Below, one piece after another: positions 1 to 8,193 of a stretch of 56,688 bases of DNA (positions are counted from its first letter, which is position 1; every line of letters starts with the position of its first letter). The position numbers were made by a program, and so were the translations under genes. Origin of the DNA: Geodermatophilus obscurus (GTDB taxonomy: Bacteria > Actinomycetota > Actinomycetes > Mycobacteriales > Geodermatophilaceae); the NCBI RefSeq assembly GCF_900143215.1, contig NZ_FRDM01000025.1:1-56688 (forward strand). The letters are read 5' to 3'. The notes under the pieces were generated by a model that saw only the letters and a list, made by a program, of their open reading frames with translations, made no database searches and had not been told where the DNA came from.

Positions 1-188
1 CTCGCAGGCTCGCTCACGTGCTCTCCTCGCTGCGCTCGTCGGCGCGTTCGCGCCGCGCTGCTGCGTCCATTGGTGAGCTCGCAGGCTCGCTCACGCATCT
101 CTCCTCGCTGTGGGCTCGTCGGCCGCGTCCAGGCGCTGCCGTGCCCGGGAGTGAGCTCCCTCGCTCACGGGTTCCGTAGCGTAGAAGA
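1..188. repeat. Intergenic region with REP-like palindromes
   Basis: No gene is recognised here. The sequence carries three related copies of a motif with GTGAGC and GCTCAC arms. One, cut by the window edge, is at 1-18; a complete copy is at 73-94 (arms 73-78 and 89-94); a shorter copy is at 151-168 (arms 151-156 and 163-168, 6-nt loop). The first two copies also share a longer imperfect direct repeat, about 45 bases with a period near 75. This is typical of dispersed extragenic palindromes in high-GC actinobacteria, but only this locus can be seen. Confidence 0.55.
177..182 (+). promoter_or_regulatory. Putative -10 box, leaderless birA
   Basis: TAGCGT fits the actinobacterial TANNNT -10 pattern and ends 6 bases before the GTG start of birA. 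A transcript starting 6-8 bases after the box would begin at or next to the start codon, and no Shine-Dalgarno sequence is visible. Confidence 0.5.
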
Positions 189-1028
189 GTGCCCGAGACG
201 CTGCCGTCCACCTCTCCCGACCCCTCCCGGGCCCCGCTCGACGGTCGGTCGCTGGCGGCCGCGCTGACCGCCGGGAGCGCCCTGTGGCGCTCGCTGGAGG
301 TGGTACCCGAGATCGGCTCCACGAACGCCGCCCTCCTCGCGGCCGCGGCCGAGGAGGCGCCCGAGGGGACGGTCCTGGTGGCCGAGCACCAGGCCACCGG
401 CCGGGGCCGGCTCGACCGCGTCTGGACCTCCCCGCCGGGCGCGGGCATCACCGTCTCGTTCCTGCTGCGCCCCGACGTGCCGAGCGCCCGCCGGGGGTGG
501 CTGCCGCTGCTGACCGGCGTCGCCCTCGCCGAGGCCGTGGCCGAGGTGCCCGGGGTGCGCGCCTCGCTGAAGTGGCCCAACGACCTGCTCGCCGCCGGCG
601 GCGCCAAGCTGGCCGGCATCCTCGCCGAGGTCGGCAGCGGGGCGGTGGTCGTGGGCGTGGGCCTCAACGTCTCCACCCGCGCCGACGAGCTGCCGCAGAC
701 CGGTACCTCCCTCGCCCTCGAGGCGGGGCGGCCGGTCGACCGCGCAGCGGTGCTGCTGCAGTTCCTCCGCGGCTTCGAGCGCCGCTACCTCCTCTGGGCC
801 CGCGCGCTCGGCGACCCGGTCTCCAGCGGGCTGGCCCGCGACTACCTGGCGTGGTGCTCGACGGTGGGGGCCGACGTCGTCGTCGCGCTGCCCGACGGCT
901 CCACGCTCGAGGGCGTCGCCGAGTCGGTCGACTGGGACGGCCGGCTCGTCGTCCGGACGGGCGAGGGCGTCGTCGAACTCGCCAGCGGGGACGTGCGACA
1001 TGTGCGCGCACCGGCGCGGGAAGCGTGA
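189..1028 (+). CDS. birA: Biotin--[acetyl-CoA-carboxylase] ligase
   Basis: This enzyme would activate biotin with ATP and attach it to the biotin carboxyl carrier domain of acyl-CoA carboxylases. The 279-residue protein shows the biotinyl-adenylate loop GRGRLDRVW at about residues 71-79, KWPNDLL at 128-134 and GVGLN at about 156-160, followed by a small C-terminal SH3-like domain. There is no N-terminal helix-turn-helix, so it is the monofunctional class I type and should not act as a repressor. The GTG start is supported by a TANNNT box 6 bases upstream. The next gene follows 31 bases after the stop. Confidence 0.93.
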   Translation: MPETLPSTSPDPSRAPLDGRSLAAALTAGSALWRSLEVVPEIGSTNAALLAAAAEEAPEGTVLVAEHQATGRGRLDRVWTSPPGAGITVSFLLRPDVPSARRGWLPLLTGVALAEAVAEVPGVRASLKWPNDLLAAGGAKLAGILAEVGSGAVVVGVGLNVSTRADELPQTGTSLALEAGRPVDRAAVLLQFLRGFERRYLLWARALGDPVSSGLARDYLAWCSTVGADVVVALPDGSTLEGVAESVDWDGRLVVRTGEGVVELASGDVRHVRAPAREA

Positions 1029-1059
1029 TGAGCGAGTAACCCTCCGTCATTCTGTCCGC

Positions 1060-1665
1060 GTGCCCTACCCGGACAGGCTGCTCGCCGAGGACGAAGAGGT
1101 CGTCCGGCACCTGCACCCGCACTGGCTGACCCTCGCCCGGCCGGTGCTCGTCCTGCTGCTCGTGGTGGGCGGCACCTCCTTCGGCGCCGCCCTGGTGCCT
1201 GCCGGCCCCTCACAGGGCACGGTGCGGACGGTGCTCGCGGGGCTGGCGCTCCTCGTCCTCGTCGCCGCCGTCCTGCGGCCGGTGCTGCGCTGGCGCACCA
1301 CGCACTACGTGGTCACCACACACCGCGTGCTGCTGCGCGAGGGGGTCCTCGCCCGCCGGGGGCGCGACATCGCGCTGTCCCGGATCGCCGACGTCTCCTA
1401 CCGGCAGACGCTGGGTCAGCGGCTGGTCAGCTCCGGCACGCTCACCATCGAGACGGTGGGCGACGGCGGGGCCACCGTGCTGGAGCGGGTGCCCGACAGC
1501 GACGGCGTGCAGCAGCTGCTCGTCCAGCTCGTGGAGGAGGACGCCGACCGGCGCGGCGGCGCGGGCGTGCCGCCGCCGCGCGACGGGTGGGACGACGACG
1601 GCTGGACCCCCGACGGCTGGACCCCCGCCGGCTGGACCGCCGGGCACCGCACGACCCGCTTCTGA
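1060..1665 (+). CDS. PH domain-containing membrane protein
   Basis: This 201-residue protein has two membrane segments near the N terminus (around LARPVLVLLLVVGG and VLAGLALLVLVAAVL), then a bacterial PH-like domain (bPH2/DUF304 type) with THYVVTTHRVLLREGVL and a RIADVSYRQT segment. The C-terminal tail carries four short D/TPDGWT-like repeats rich in Trp and Gly. GTG at 1060 is preferred because an in-frame ATG at 1000 would overlap birA. The family lies next to birA and purK in many actinobacteria. Its molecular role is unknown; a membrane-bound scaffold is only a guess. Confidence 0.8.
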   Translation: MPYPDRLLAEDEEVVRHLHPHWLTLARPVLVLLLVVGGTSFGAALVPAGPSQGTVRTVLAGLALLVLVAAVLRPVLRWRTTHYVVTTHRVLLREGVLARRGRDIALSRIADVSYRQTLGQRLVSSGTLTIETVGDGGATVLERVPDSDGVQQLLVQLVEEDADRRGGAGVPPPRDGWDDDGWTPDGWTPAGWTAGHRTTRF

Positions 1666-1722
1666 GCCGGGTGTGACGGGCCCGTCACGGCGTGGCGTGG
1701 CGAACCTGTCGGTACCCCGACC

Positions 1723-1728
1723 TACCTT
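1723..1728 (+). promoter_or_regulatory. Putative -10 box, leaderless sbcD
   Basis: TACCTT lies 8 bases before the ATG of sbcD. The spacing matches several other leaderless-type starts in this window, and no ribosome binding site is present. Confidence 0.5.
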
Positions 1729-1736
1729 CTGCGGCC

Positions 1737-2888
1737 ATGCGGCTGCTGCACACCTCCGACTGGCACATCGGCCGCTCCCTGCACGGGGCCGACCTGCTGC
1801 GCGAGCAGGAGGCGGTGCTCTCCGGGCTGGCCGACGTCGTCGTCGTCGAGTCGGTCGACGTGGTGGTCGTGGCCGGTGACGTCTACGACCGCGCGGTGCC
1901 CTCCGCGGACGCGACCGGCGTGCTCGACCGGGTGGTCGGTCGGCTGCTGCGGGCCGGGGCGGCCGTCGTCCTGACGCCGGGCAACCACGACTCCGCGCGC
2001 CGGCTCGGCACCTTCTCCGGCCTGCTGTCGGCCGCCGGCCTGCACGTGCGCGCCACGACAGCCGCTCTCGACGAGCCGGTGCTGCTGCGTGACGAGCACG
2101 GTGAGGTCGCCGTCTACGGGCTGCCCTACCTCGAGCCGGAGCTCGCCCGCCACGAGCTCGGGGTACCGGGTGCGCGGTCGCACGAGGCGGTGCTCACCGA
2201 GGCGATGGAGCGGGTGCGCCGCGACCTGTTCCTGCGTCCCGGCGCCCGCTCGGTCGTGCTGGCGCACGCCTTCGTCGGCGGCGGCGTGCCCAGCGACAGC
2301 GAGCGCGACATCTGCGTCGGCGGCGTCGACCTGGTGCCCGCGCCGGTGTTCGACGGGGTCGACTACGTCGCCCTGGGTCACCTGCACCGGACGCAGACGA
2401 TCACCGAGCGGCTGCGCTACAGCGGCTCCCCGCTGGCGTACTCCTTCGGCGAGGCCGGGCAGCAGAAGCAGGTCTGGCTGGTCGATCTCGACGCCACCGG
2501 GCTGGCCGGCGTCCGTGCGCTGGCGCTGCCCACCCCCCGCCCGCTCACCGTGCTCACCGGCACCCTCGACGAGCTGCTCGCCGACCCGGCCCACGCGCCG
2601 GTCGAGGAGCACTTCGTCTCGGCCCGGCTGACCGACGACGTGCGACCGTCGGACCCGATGCGCCGGCTGCAGGCCCGCTTCCCGCACTGCGTGCACCTCG
2701 ACTGGACCGGCGGCGCGGGCGGGGGGGACCGGCGCAGCTACCAGGAACGGCTGCGCGGCCGCAGCGATCTGGAGGTGGCCGCGGAGTTCGTCACGCACGT
2801 CCGCGACGGCGTCGGGATGAGCGACGCCGAGCGCGAGCTGCTGGTCCGGGCGCTGGGCGCGGCGGCCCGCGAGGAGCTGGCCCGGTGA
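1737..2888 (+). CDS. sbcD: Exonuclease SbcCD, nuclease subunit SbcD
   Basis: This is the Mre11-type metallophosphoesterase subunit of the SbcCD complex, which cleaves DNA hairpins and processes blocked DNA ends. The 383-residue protein carries the five phosphoesterase motifs in order: HTSDWHIGRSLHG at the N terminus, VAGDVYDR, TPGNHDS, VLAHAF and LGHLHRTQ. A C-terminal capping region follows. ATG 1737 is chosen because it starts exactly at the conserved MRLLHTSDWHIG and has a -10 box 8 bases upstream. The stop overlaps the start of sbcC by 4 bases, so translation is probably coupled. Confidence 0.95.
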   Translation: MRLLHTSDWHIGRSLHGADLLREQEAVLSGLADVVVVESVDVVVVAGDVYDRAVPSADATGVLDRVVGRLLRAGAAVVLTPGNHDSARRLGTFSGLLSAAGLHVRATTAALDEPVLLRDEHGEVAVYGLPYLEPELARHELGVPGARSHEAVLTEAMERVRRDLFLRPGARSVVLAHAFVGGGVPSDSERDICVGGVDLVPAPVFDGVDYVALGHLHRTQTITERLRYSGSPLAYSFGEAGQQKQVWLVDLDATGLAGVRALALPTPRPLTVLTGTLDELLADPAHAPVEEHFVSARLTDDVRPSDPMRRLQARFPHCVHLDWTGGAGGGDRRSYQERLRGRSDLEVAAEFVTHVRDGVGMSDAERELLVRALGAAAREELAR

Positions 2889-5845
2889 GGCTGCACTCCC
2901 TCTCGATCACCGCCTTCGGGCCGTTCGCCGGCACCGAGACCGTCGACGTCGACGCGGTCGCCCGCGACGGACTCTTCCTGCTGTGGGGCCCCACCGGCGC
3001 GGGCAAGACGACGCTGCTCGACGCCGTCGTCTACGCCCTGTACGGCACCGTGCCGGGGGCGCGCGGCGAGGAGAAGCGGCTGCGCAGCGACCACGCCGAG
3101 GCCGCCACCCGCACCGAGGTCGCCTGCGAGCTGACCCTCGCCGGCGAGCGGCTGCTCGTCGTCCGCCGGCCCGAGCAGACGCGGCCGAAGAAGCGCGGCG
3201 CCGGCGAGACCACCGAGCAGGCCAGGCTCACCGTGCAGCGGTGGGACGGCGCGACATGGGAGCCGGTGAGCACCCGCATCGACGAGGGCTCGGAGTACCT
3301 GCGGGTGCGGCTGGGCCTGTCCGCCGAGCAGTTCTGCCAGGTGGTGCTGCTGCCCCAGGGCGACTTCGCCCGCTTCCTGCGCGCCGAGCCCGAGGACCGC
3401 GCCAAGCTGCTGCGCACCCTCTTCGACGTGGGCCGCTTCGCCCGGGCGGAGGATTGGCTGGCCGGCGAGCGCCGCGCCGCCGAGGAGATGCTGCGCACCG
3501 ATCGCGAGCGGCTGGGACGGCTGCTCGACCGGGTCGCCCATGCCGCCGACGTCGCGGTGCCCGAGGAGCTGGCGCCCGAGCTGGTCGGCGCCCGGCCCGG
3601 CGCGTCGGTGAACGCGTGGGTCGCCGCCGTGCGCACCCGGGCCGCCGGCGACCTCACCGCCGCATCCGCCGCGGCCGAGACCGCGGCCGCCGCGAGCGCC
3701 CGCCTGGACGGCGAGCTGGCCGAGGCGCGCGCGCTGGCCGACCGGCACGCCCGGCGCGACCGCGCCCGCCAGGAGCTGGCCCGGCTCTCCGCCGAGGAGG
3801 AGCAGCTGGGCCCGCTGAGGGTCCGCGCGGACGCCGGACGCCGGGCGGAGGTGCTGCGCGACGTCCTGGAGTCCGCCGGCCGCGCCGCGCTGGCCGCCGA
3901 GGCCGCCTCCACCGCCCTGGAGTCCGGGCGGGCCGCCTGGGCCGAGGTCGCCGCCGGCCGTGACGCCGACGCGCTCACCGCCCGGGAGCTGCGCGACGAG
4001 GCCGCCGCGGCCCGGGCGCTGGTGCCCGAGGCCGACCGCGCGGTCCGGCTCGCGCGGGAGATCGGTCGGCTGGAGCGGGAGATCGAGGCGCTCACCGACC
4101 GCTGCGAGCGGGGCACCGCCGCGGCACGGACCTGGCCGGCGCGGATCGCCGAGGCGCAGGCCCGGGTCGAGGCGGCCGGCGAGGCCGTGGCGCGGCTGGC
4201 CGGCCTGACCGCGGCCGAGGAGTCGGCTCGGGCAGCGCTGGCGGCCGCGACGCAGGCCGACCGGACGGCGACGGTGCTCGCCGCGTCCCGGGCGGCGGCC
4301 GACGCGGCGCGGACCGCCTGGCTGGAGGCGCGCGAGGGGCTGGTCGACCTGCGCGGCCGTCGGCTCGACGGCATGGCCGCCGAGCTGGCCGCCGGACTCA
4401 CCGCCGGCGCCGACTGCCCCGTGTGCGGCGCCACGGAGCACCCACGGCCGGCCGTGCACGCGGGTCCGGTCGTCTCCGCCGACGACGAGGAGCGGGCGCG
4501 CGCGGCCGTCGACGCGGCCGAGGAGCGGGTCGCCGCCACCCGGCGGGGCGTCGAGGAGCGAGAGCGCGAGCTCGCCGTCCTCCGTGCCCGAGCGGGGGAG
4601 TTGCCCCTGCCCGAGCTGGCCGCCAGAGCCGATCAGGCCCGCGCGGCCCTCACCGAGGTCGCCGGGCTGGCCGCCACGGTCGAGGAGGCCCGCCGCGACC
4701 TCGCCGATCGCGAGGCCGAGCTGGCCGCGGCCGCGGCCGCGCTCGCCGCCGACCGCCTGGCGGTGGAGAGCCGCAGCGCGGAGCGGGTGGCGCGCGAGGA
4801 GGCGCTGGCCGAGCTCACCGCCCGGCTCGACGCCGCCCGCGGGGACGACGCCGACCTGCCGGCACGGGAGCGACGGCTGACCGCGGCCGCGGAGCGCTGC
4901 GAGGCCGTGCTGTCCGCCGGGGCCGAGGAGCTGCGCGCCCGCGCTACCGCCGACACGGCGCGGGAGACCGCGGGCCGGCGTGCCTCCGCCGCCGGCTTCG
5001 CCGACCTGGTCGACGCAGCGGGCGCACTGCTCGATGCGGGGGAGCTGGCCGGGCTCGAGCGGCGGCTGCGGCAGCACGACGAGGCCCGGTCGGTCGCCGC
5101 GGCCACCCTCGCCGACCCGGAGCTGACCGACCTGCCCGCCCGGCCGGACGTCGCGGCCCTGCAGCAGCGCTGCGCGGAGCTGACCGCCCGCCGGGAGGAC
5201 GCGGTCGCCACCCTCGAGCAGGCCCGGCGCTGCGCAGGAGCGCTCGACGCGCTGGCCGGCGACGTGGTCTCCGCGGAGGTGGAGCTCGCCGAGCGCCGCG
5301 CCTGGGCCGGGCGGGTCGCCGGTCTGGCCGACCTGGTCAACGGCCGCGGCGCGAACACGCTGCGGATGCGGCTGCAGTCCTTCGTGCTGGCCGCGCGGCT
5401 GGAGCAGGTCGCCGAGGTCGCCAGCCGGCGGCTGCAGGAGATGTCCGCCGGCCGCTACACGTTCCTCCACAGCGACGCCCAGGCGCGGAACGGCGCCCGG
5501 GGCGGGCTGGGCCTGGACGTCTTCGACGAGTACACCGGCACCCGTCGTCCCACGAAGACGCTGTCCGGCGGCGAGAGCTTCATGGCCTCGCTGGCGCTCG
5601 CCCTCGGGCTCGCCGACGTCGTCACCGCCGAGGCCGGCGGCATCCAGATGGACACCCTGTTCGTCGACGAGGGGTTCGGCACCCTCGACGCGCTGGCCCT
5701 GGACGCGGTGATGAACGTGCTCGACGAGTTGCGCCGCGGCGGCCGGACGGTCGGCGTCATCAGCCACCTCGAGGAGCTGCGCACCCGCGTCCCCACCCGG
5801 CTGGAGGTCGTCGCGGGCCGGCACGGGTCCCGTCTGGCGGGCTGA
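2885..5845 (+). CDS. sbcC: Exonuclease SbcCD, ATPase subunit SbcC
   Basis: This is the Rad50-like SMC-family ATPase partner of SbcD. The 986-residue protein has an N-terminal Walker A (GPTGAGKTT, about residues 36-44), two long Ala/Glu/Arg-rich coiled-coil arms, and a central zinc-hook CPVCG near residue 510. The C-terminal half-ATPase has the signature LSGGESFMASLALALGLAD near residue 893 and Walker B TLFVDEGFGTLD near residue 920. Length and order are normal for the family. It begins with GTG inside the sbcD stop (GTGA overlap). The extreme GC content produces long antisense open frames that are not genes. Confidence 0.95.
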   Translation: MRLHSLSITAFGPFAGTETVDVDAVARDGLFLLWGPTGAGKTTLLDAVVYALYGTVPGARGEEKRLRSDHAEAATRTEVACELTLAGERLLVVRRPEQTRPKKRGAGETTEQARLTVQRWDGATWEPVSTRIDEGSEYLRVRLGLSAEQFCQVVLLPQGDFARFLRAEPEDRAKLLRTLFDVGRFARAEDWLAGERRAAEEMLRTDRERLGRLLDRVAHAADVAVPEELAPELVGARPGASVNAWVAAVRTRAAGDLTAASAAAETAAAASARLDGELAEARALADRHARRDRARQELARLSAEEEQLGPLRVRADAGRRAEVLRDVLESAGRAALAAEAASTALESGRAAWAEVAAGRDADALTARELRDEAAAARALVPEADRAVRLAREIGRLEREIEALTDRCERGTAAARTWPARIAEAQARVEAAGEAVARLAGLTAAEESARAALAAATQADRTATVLAASRAAADAARTAWLEAREGLVDLRGRRLDGMAAELAAGLTAGADCPVCGATEHPRPAVHAGPVVSADDEERARAAVDAAEERVAATRRGVEERERELAVLRARAGELPLPELAARADQARAALTEVAGLAATVEEARRDLADREAELAAAAAALAADRLAVESRSAERVAREEALAELTARLDAARGDDADLPARERRLTAAAERCEAVLSAGAEELRARATADTARETAGRRASAAGFADLVDAAGALLDAGELAGLERRLRQHDEARSVAAATLADPELTDLPARPDVAALQQRCAELTARREDAVATLEQARRCAGALDALAGDVVSAEVELAERRAWAGRVAGLADLVNGRGANTLRMRLQSFVLAARLEQVAEVASRRLQEMSAGRYTFLHSDAQARNGARGGLGLDVFDEYTGTRRPTKTLSGGESFMASLALALGLADVVTAEAGGIQMDTLFVDEGFGTLDALALDAVMNVLDELRRGGRTVGVISHLEELRTRVPTRLEVVAGRHGSRLAG

Positions 5846-6027
5846 TCCCGGGCCGGGCGGGGCGGCTGGGGAGGGTGTGACGGGAGAGTCGCACCCCTGG
5901 CAGTTCCTGCCCCGGCGCCGCCGATTTTCGGTGCTTTTCGAGTCAACAACCGTGCGCGCAGCGTCACTAACGTCCAGGGAGTCCACAGGTCCGGAGCACG
6001 CCTCCACGCCCTCCCCGGGAGACGCCC

Positions 6028-7455
6028 ATGTCCGTCGCACGCACGGCCGCCCCCAGTCCGCAGGCGACAGGCGCCGTGTGCCGGTCCCGGTCGGAGATCC
6101 GGGCGCTGACGGGGCTGCGCCTCGTCGCGGCCATGTGGGTCGTCATGTACCACTTCGTGCCCGAGCTGACCCCCTACCTGGACCAGGTGCCCGGGTCGAT
6201 CGCCGTGCTGAGCGCCGGCTGGATCGGGGTGGAGCTCTTCTTCGTGCTGAGCGGCTTCGTGATCGCCCGCGGTTACCTGGAGCAGTGCGGCCGGCACTGG
6301 TCGACGGCGGGTGCGGCACGCTTCGTGGCCAACCGCTTCGCCCGGGTGTGGCCGGCCTGGGCCACGGTCACGCTGCTCGCCTGCGCCTGGTTCACCACGG
6401 CCGACCTGATCGGCCTGCGGGGCCGCGTCGCCGACCTCTACCCGCCCATCGACGTGGCGTCGCTCCTGCGCCAGCTCACGATGACGCAGATGTGGGGCGC
6501 GGACTCCCTGCTCGGGACCAGCTACGTCACGCCGGGGTGGTCGATCAGCGCCGAGTGGGCGGCCTACCTCGCCTTCCCGCTGCTCGCCCTGGTGGTGCGG
6601 CCCTTCCTGCGCGCGCACCCGGCGGTCAACCTGGTCCTCGCGACGGTGGTGATGTCCCCGCTGGCCGCGACGTCCTTCCTGCACGGCACCGACGACGTCG
6701 AGATGCACTGGCTGCTGCGCATCGCCTGCAGCTTCACCGCCGGCATGCTCGCCGCCTGTGCCTTCGCCGACCTGGAGGACACCGAGCGCGGCCGGCGCTG
6801 GGGGCAGCCCCTCGTCCTCGGCGGTCTGGCCACGGTGGGTGTCGTGCTGCTGTGGGCGCACTGGCGGACCGGCCAGGACGTCCTCGCGGGTGACCACCCG
6901 GGCATGTACGGCGCGGTGGCCGTGGTCGCGTGGCCGTCGCTCGTCACCGGCCTGGCCTCGGCGGACGGGCGGCTCGCGGCCTTCCTGTCGCGGGATCCCG
7001 TGGTGTACGGGGGCCGCATTTCCTACTGCCTGTATCTCGCGCACACGCTGGTGAAGGACGTCGCCCTCGGCGTCATCTGGCACGACCCGTCGGCCGCCGG
7101 AGCGCGCGCTCCCGGGGTCGTGCTGGTCGTGCCGGTCCTCATCGTCGTCTCCCTCCTCGGTGCCGCCGCGCTGCACCAGTGGGTCGAGGAGCCGGCCCGT
7201 CGCCGCCTGGTCCGCCTCTGGAGCGGCCGGCGTGCGATCGAGCCGTCGACGGCACGGCAGACACGGTCCACCGTCGTCCTCGCAGGCGCGCCTGAGCCGG
7301 GCCCCGCTCCACGGAGCGCGTCGCGGGCGCCCGCTCCCGGCCGTCCGTGGCCGCTGGCGGCAGCTCCGAGACCGCGGACGGCACCACGAGCGGGTCGTCC
7401 GGCGGACGCGCTGCTGACCACGGGTGGACGGGAGAGCACCGCCGCGCGCGGCTGA
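6028..7455 (+). CDS. Acyltransferase 3 family membrane protein
   Basis: This is an OafA/NodX-type integral membrane O-acyltransferase. Such proteins move acyl groups, often acetyl, onto sugars of surface polysaccharides or peptidoglycan. The 475-residue protein begins with EIRALTGLRLVAAMWVVMYH, whose His is the conserved catalytic candidate, then VELFFVLSGFVIARGY and about ten hydrophobic segments. The last ~80 residues are an Arg/Pro/Ala-rich tail with no fold visible. A weak GGAGA lies upstream of ATG 6028. It is a paralogue of the gene at 8194; the two flank an antisense gtrA-like gene. The substrate cannot be told from sequence. Confidence 0.88.
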   Translation: MSVARTAAPSPQATGAVCRSRSEIRALTGLRLVAAMWVVMYHFVPELTPYLDQVPGSIAVLSAGWIGVELFFVLSGFVIARGYLEQCGRHWSTAGAARFVANRFARVWPAWATVTLLACAWFTTADLIGLRGRVADLYPPIDVASLLRQLTMTQMWGADSLLGTSYVTPGWSISAEWAAYLAFPLLALVVRPFLRAHPAVNLVLATVVMSPLAATSFLHGTDDVEMHWLLRIACSFTAGMLAACAFADLEDTERGRRWGQPLVLGGLATVGVVLLWAHWRTGQDVLAGDHPGMYGAVAVVAWPSLVTGLASADGRLAAFLSRDPVVYGGRISYCLYLAHTLVKDVALGVIWHDPSAAGARAPGVVLVVPVLIVVSLLGAAALHQWVEEPARRRLVRLWSGRRAIEPSTARQTRSTVVLAGAPEPGPAPRSASRAPAPGRPWPLAAAPRPRTAPRAGRPADALLTTGGRESTAARG

Positions 7456-7486
7456 CGAGCGCCCCTGCAGCGGGGTGACGCGAGGA

Positions 7487-7942
7487 TCAGCCAGCGGTGT
7501 CGGCGGCCGGGAAGACCCAGCGCCGGTACATCAGGTAGCGCACGACGGTGCCGAGGGCGATCGACACCAGGTTGGCGCCCTGCAGGGCCCACGCGCTGGT
7601 CAGGTCCAGGCCGTAGCGGGCGAAGGCGACGATGCCCAGGCCCAGCAAGAGCGTCAGGCCGTTGATGGCCAGGAACATCGGGTACTCGCGCCTGAACCCG
7701 GTGCGGGCCCGGTGCGCGAACGACCAGTGCCGGTGGCCGAAGAAGGCGACGGTCATCGCCACGATCGTGGCCACCGCCTTCGCGACGACCGCACCGCTGC
7801 CCAGGTGCCCGTAGAACAACTGGAACAGCCCGATCTCGATGACGAAGCCGACCCCACCGACGACGCCGAAGGCCCCGAGGTGGTGGACGACGGACCACAG
7901 GGAACGGCTGCGGCGCGGCGCGCGCTCGGAGACGGCAGTCAC
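7487..7942 (-). CDS. GtrA family membrane protein
   Basis: The 151-residue protein has four hydrophobic segments typical of GtrA. They lie around HHLGAFGVVGGVGFVIEIGLF, GAVVAKAVATIVAMTVAFFG, EYPMFLAINGLTLLLGLGI and GANLVSIALGTVVRYLMYRRWVF. The conserved FGHRHWSF motif lies between the second and third. GtrA proteins are thought to help move polyprenyl-phosphate sugars across the membrane for glycan modification. The gene is convergent with the acyltransferase at 6028-7455 and divergent from the one at 8194. A GtrA gene close upstream of purK is a familiar actinobacterial arrangement. Confidence 0.88.
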   Translation of the reverse strand: MTAVSERAPRRSRSLWSVVHHLGAFGVVGGVGFVIEIGLFQLFYGHLGSGAVVAKAVATIVAMTVAFFGHRHWSFAHRARTGFRREYPMFLAINGLTLLLGLGIVAFARYGLDLTSAWALQGANLVSIALGTVVRYLMYRRWVFPAADTAG

Positions 7943-8193
7943 GAAGCGCCAGGGTACGCGTCGGGGCGCGAGCGGACCTGCCGAGGACGTCGACCCCCGT
8001 TCCCGGGCAACACCGGGCGACTCGTCTTCCGTCCGGTCCGTGAGGCGCGCCGGACGGCGTGAATTCGGCAGGTGTTGCCGTGCCGGCGGGGGATCTCTGT
8101 CGTGTCATCGACTCGATACACCCCGGCTGTTCATTACGTTTTCGTCACGGGCCATGAACGCCCTGTAGGCGAAGACAGCAGCGAGGAGACCGC

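Noticed and set aside
1000..1059. Extended N terminus of the PH-domain protein from ATG 1000
   Set aside because: It overlaps the end of birA by 29 bases and encodes Arg/His-rich residues unlike the family; GTG 1060 fits better.
2738..6040. 1100-codon open frame on the minus strand across sbcC
   Set aside because: It mirrors the coding bias of sbcC in extremely GC-rich DNA, has no family motifs and no ribosome binding site; sbcC on the plus strand has complete ATPase and zinc-hook motifs.
7457..7480. Terminator between the first acyltransferase and the GtrA gene
   Set aside because: The CCCC/GGGG pairing around 7461-7475 is only 4-6 bp and was judged too weak to annotate.
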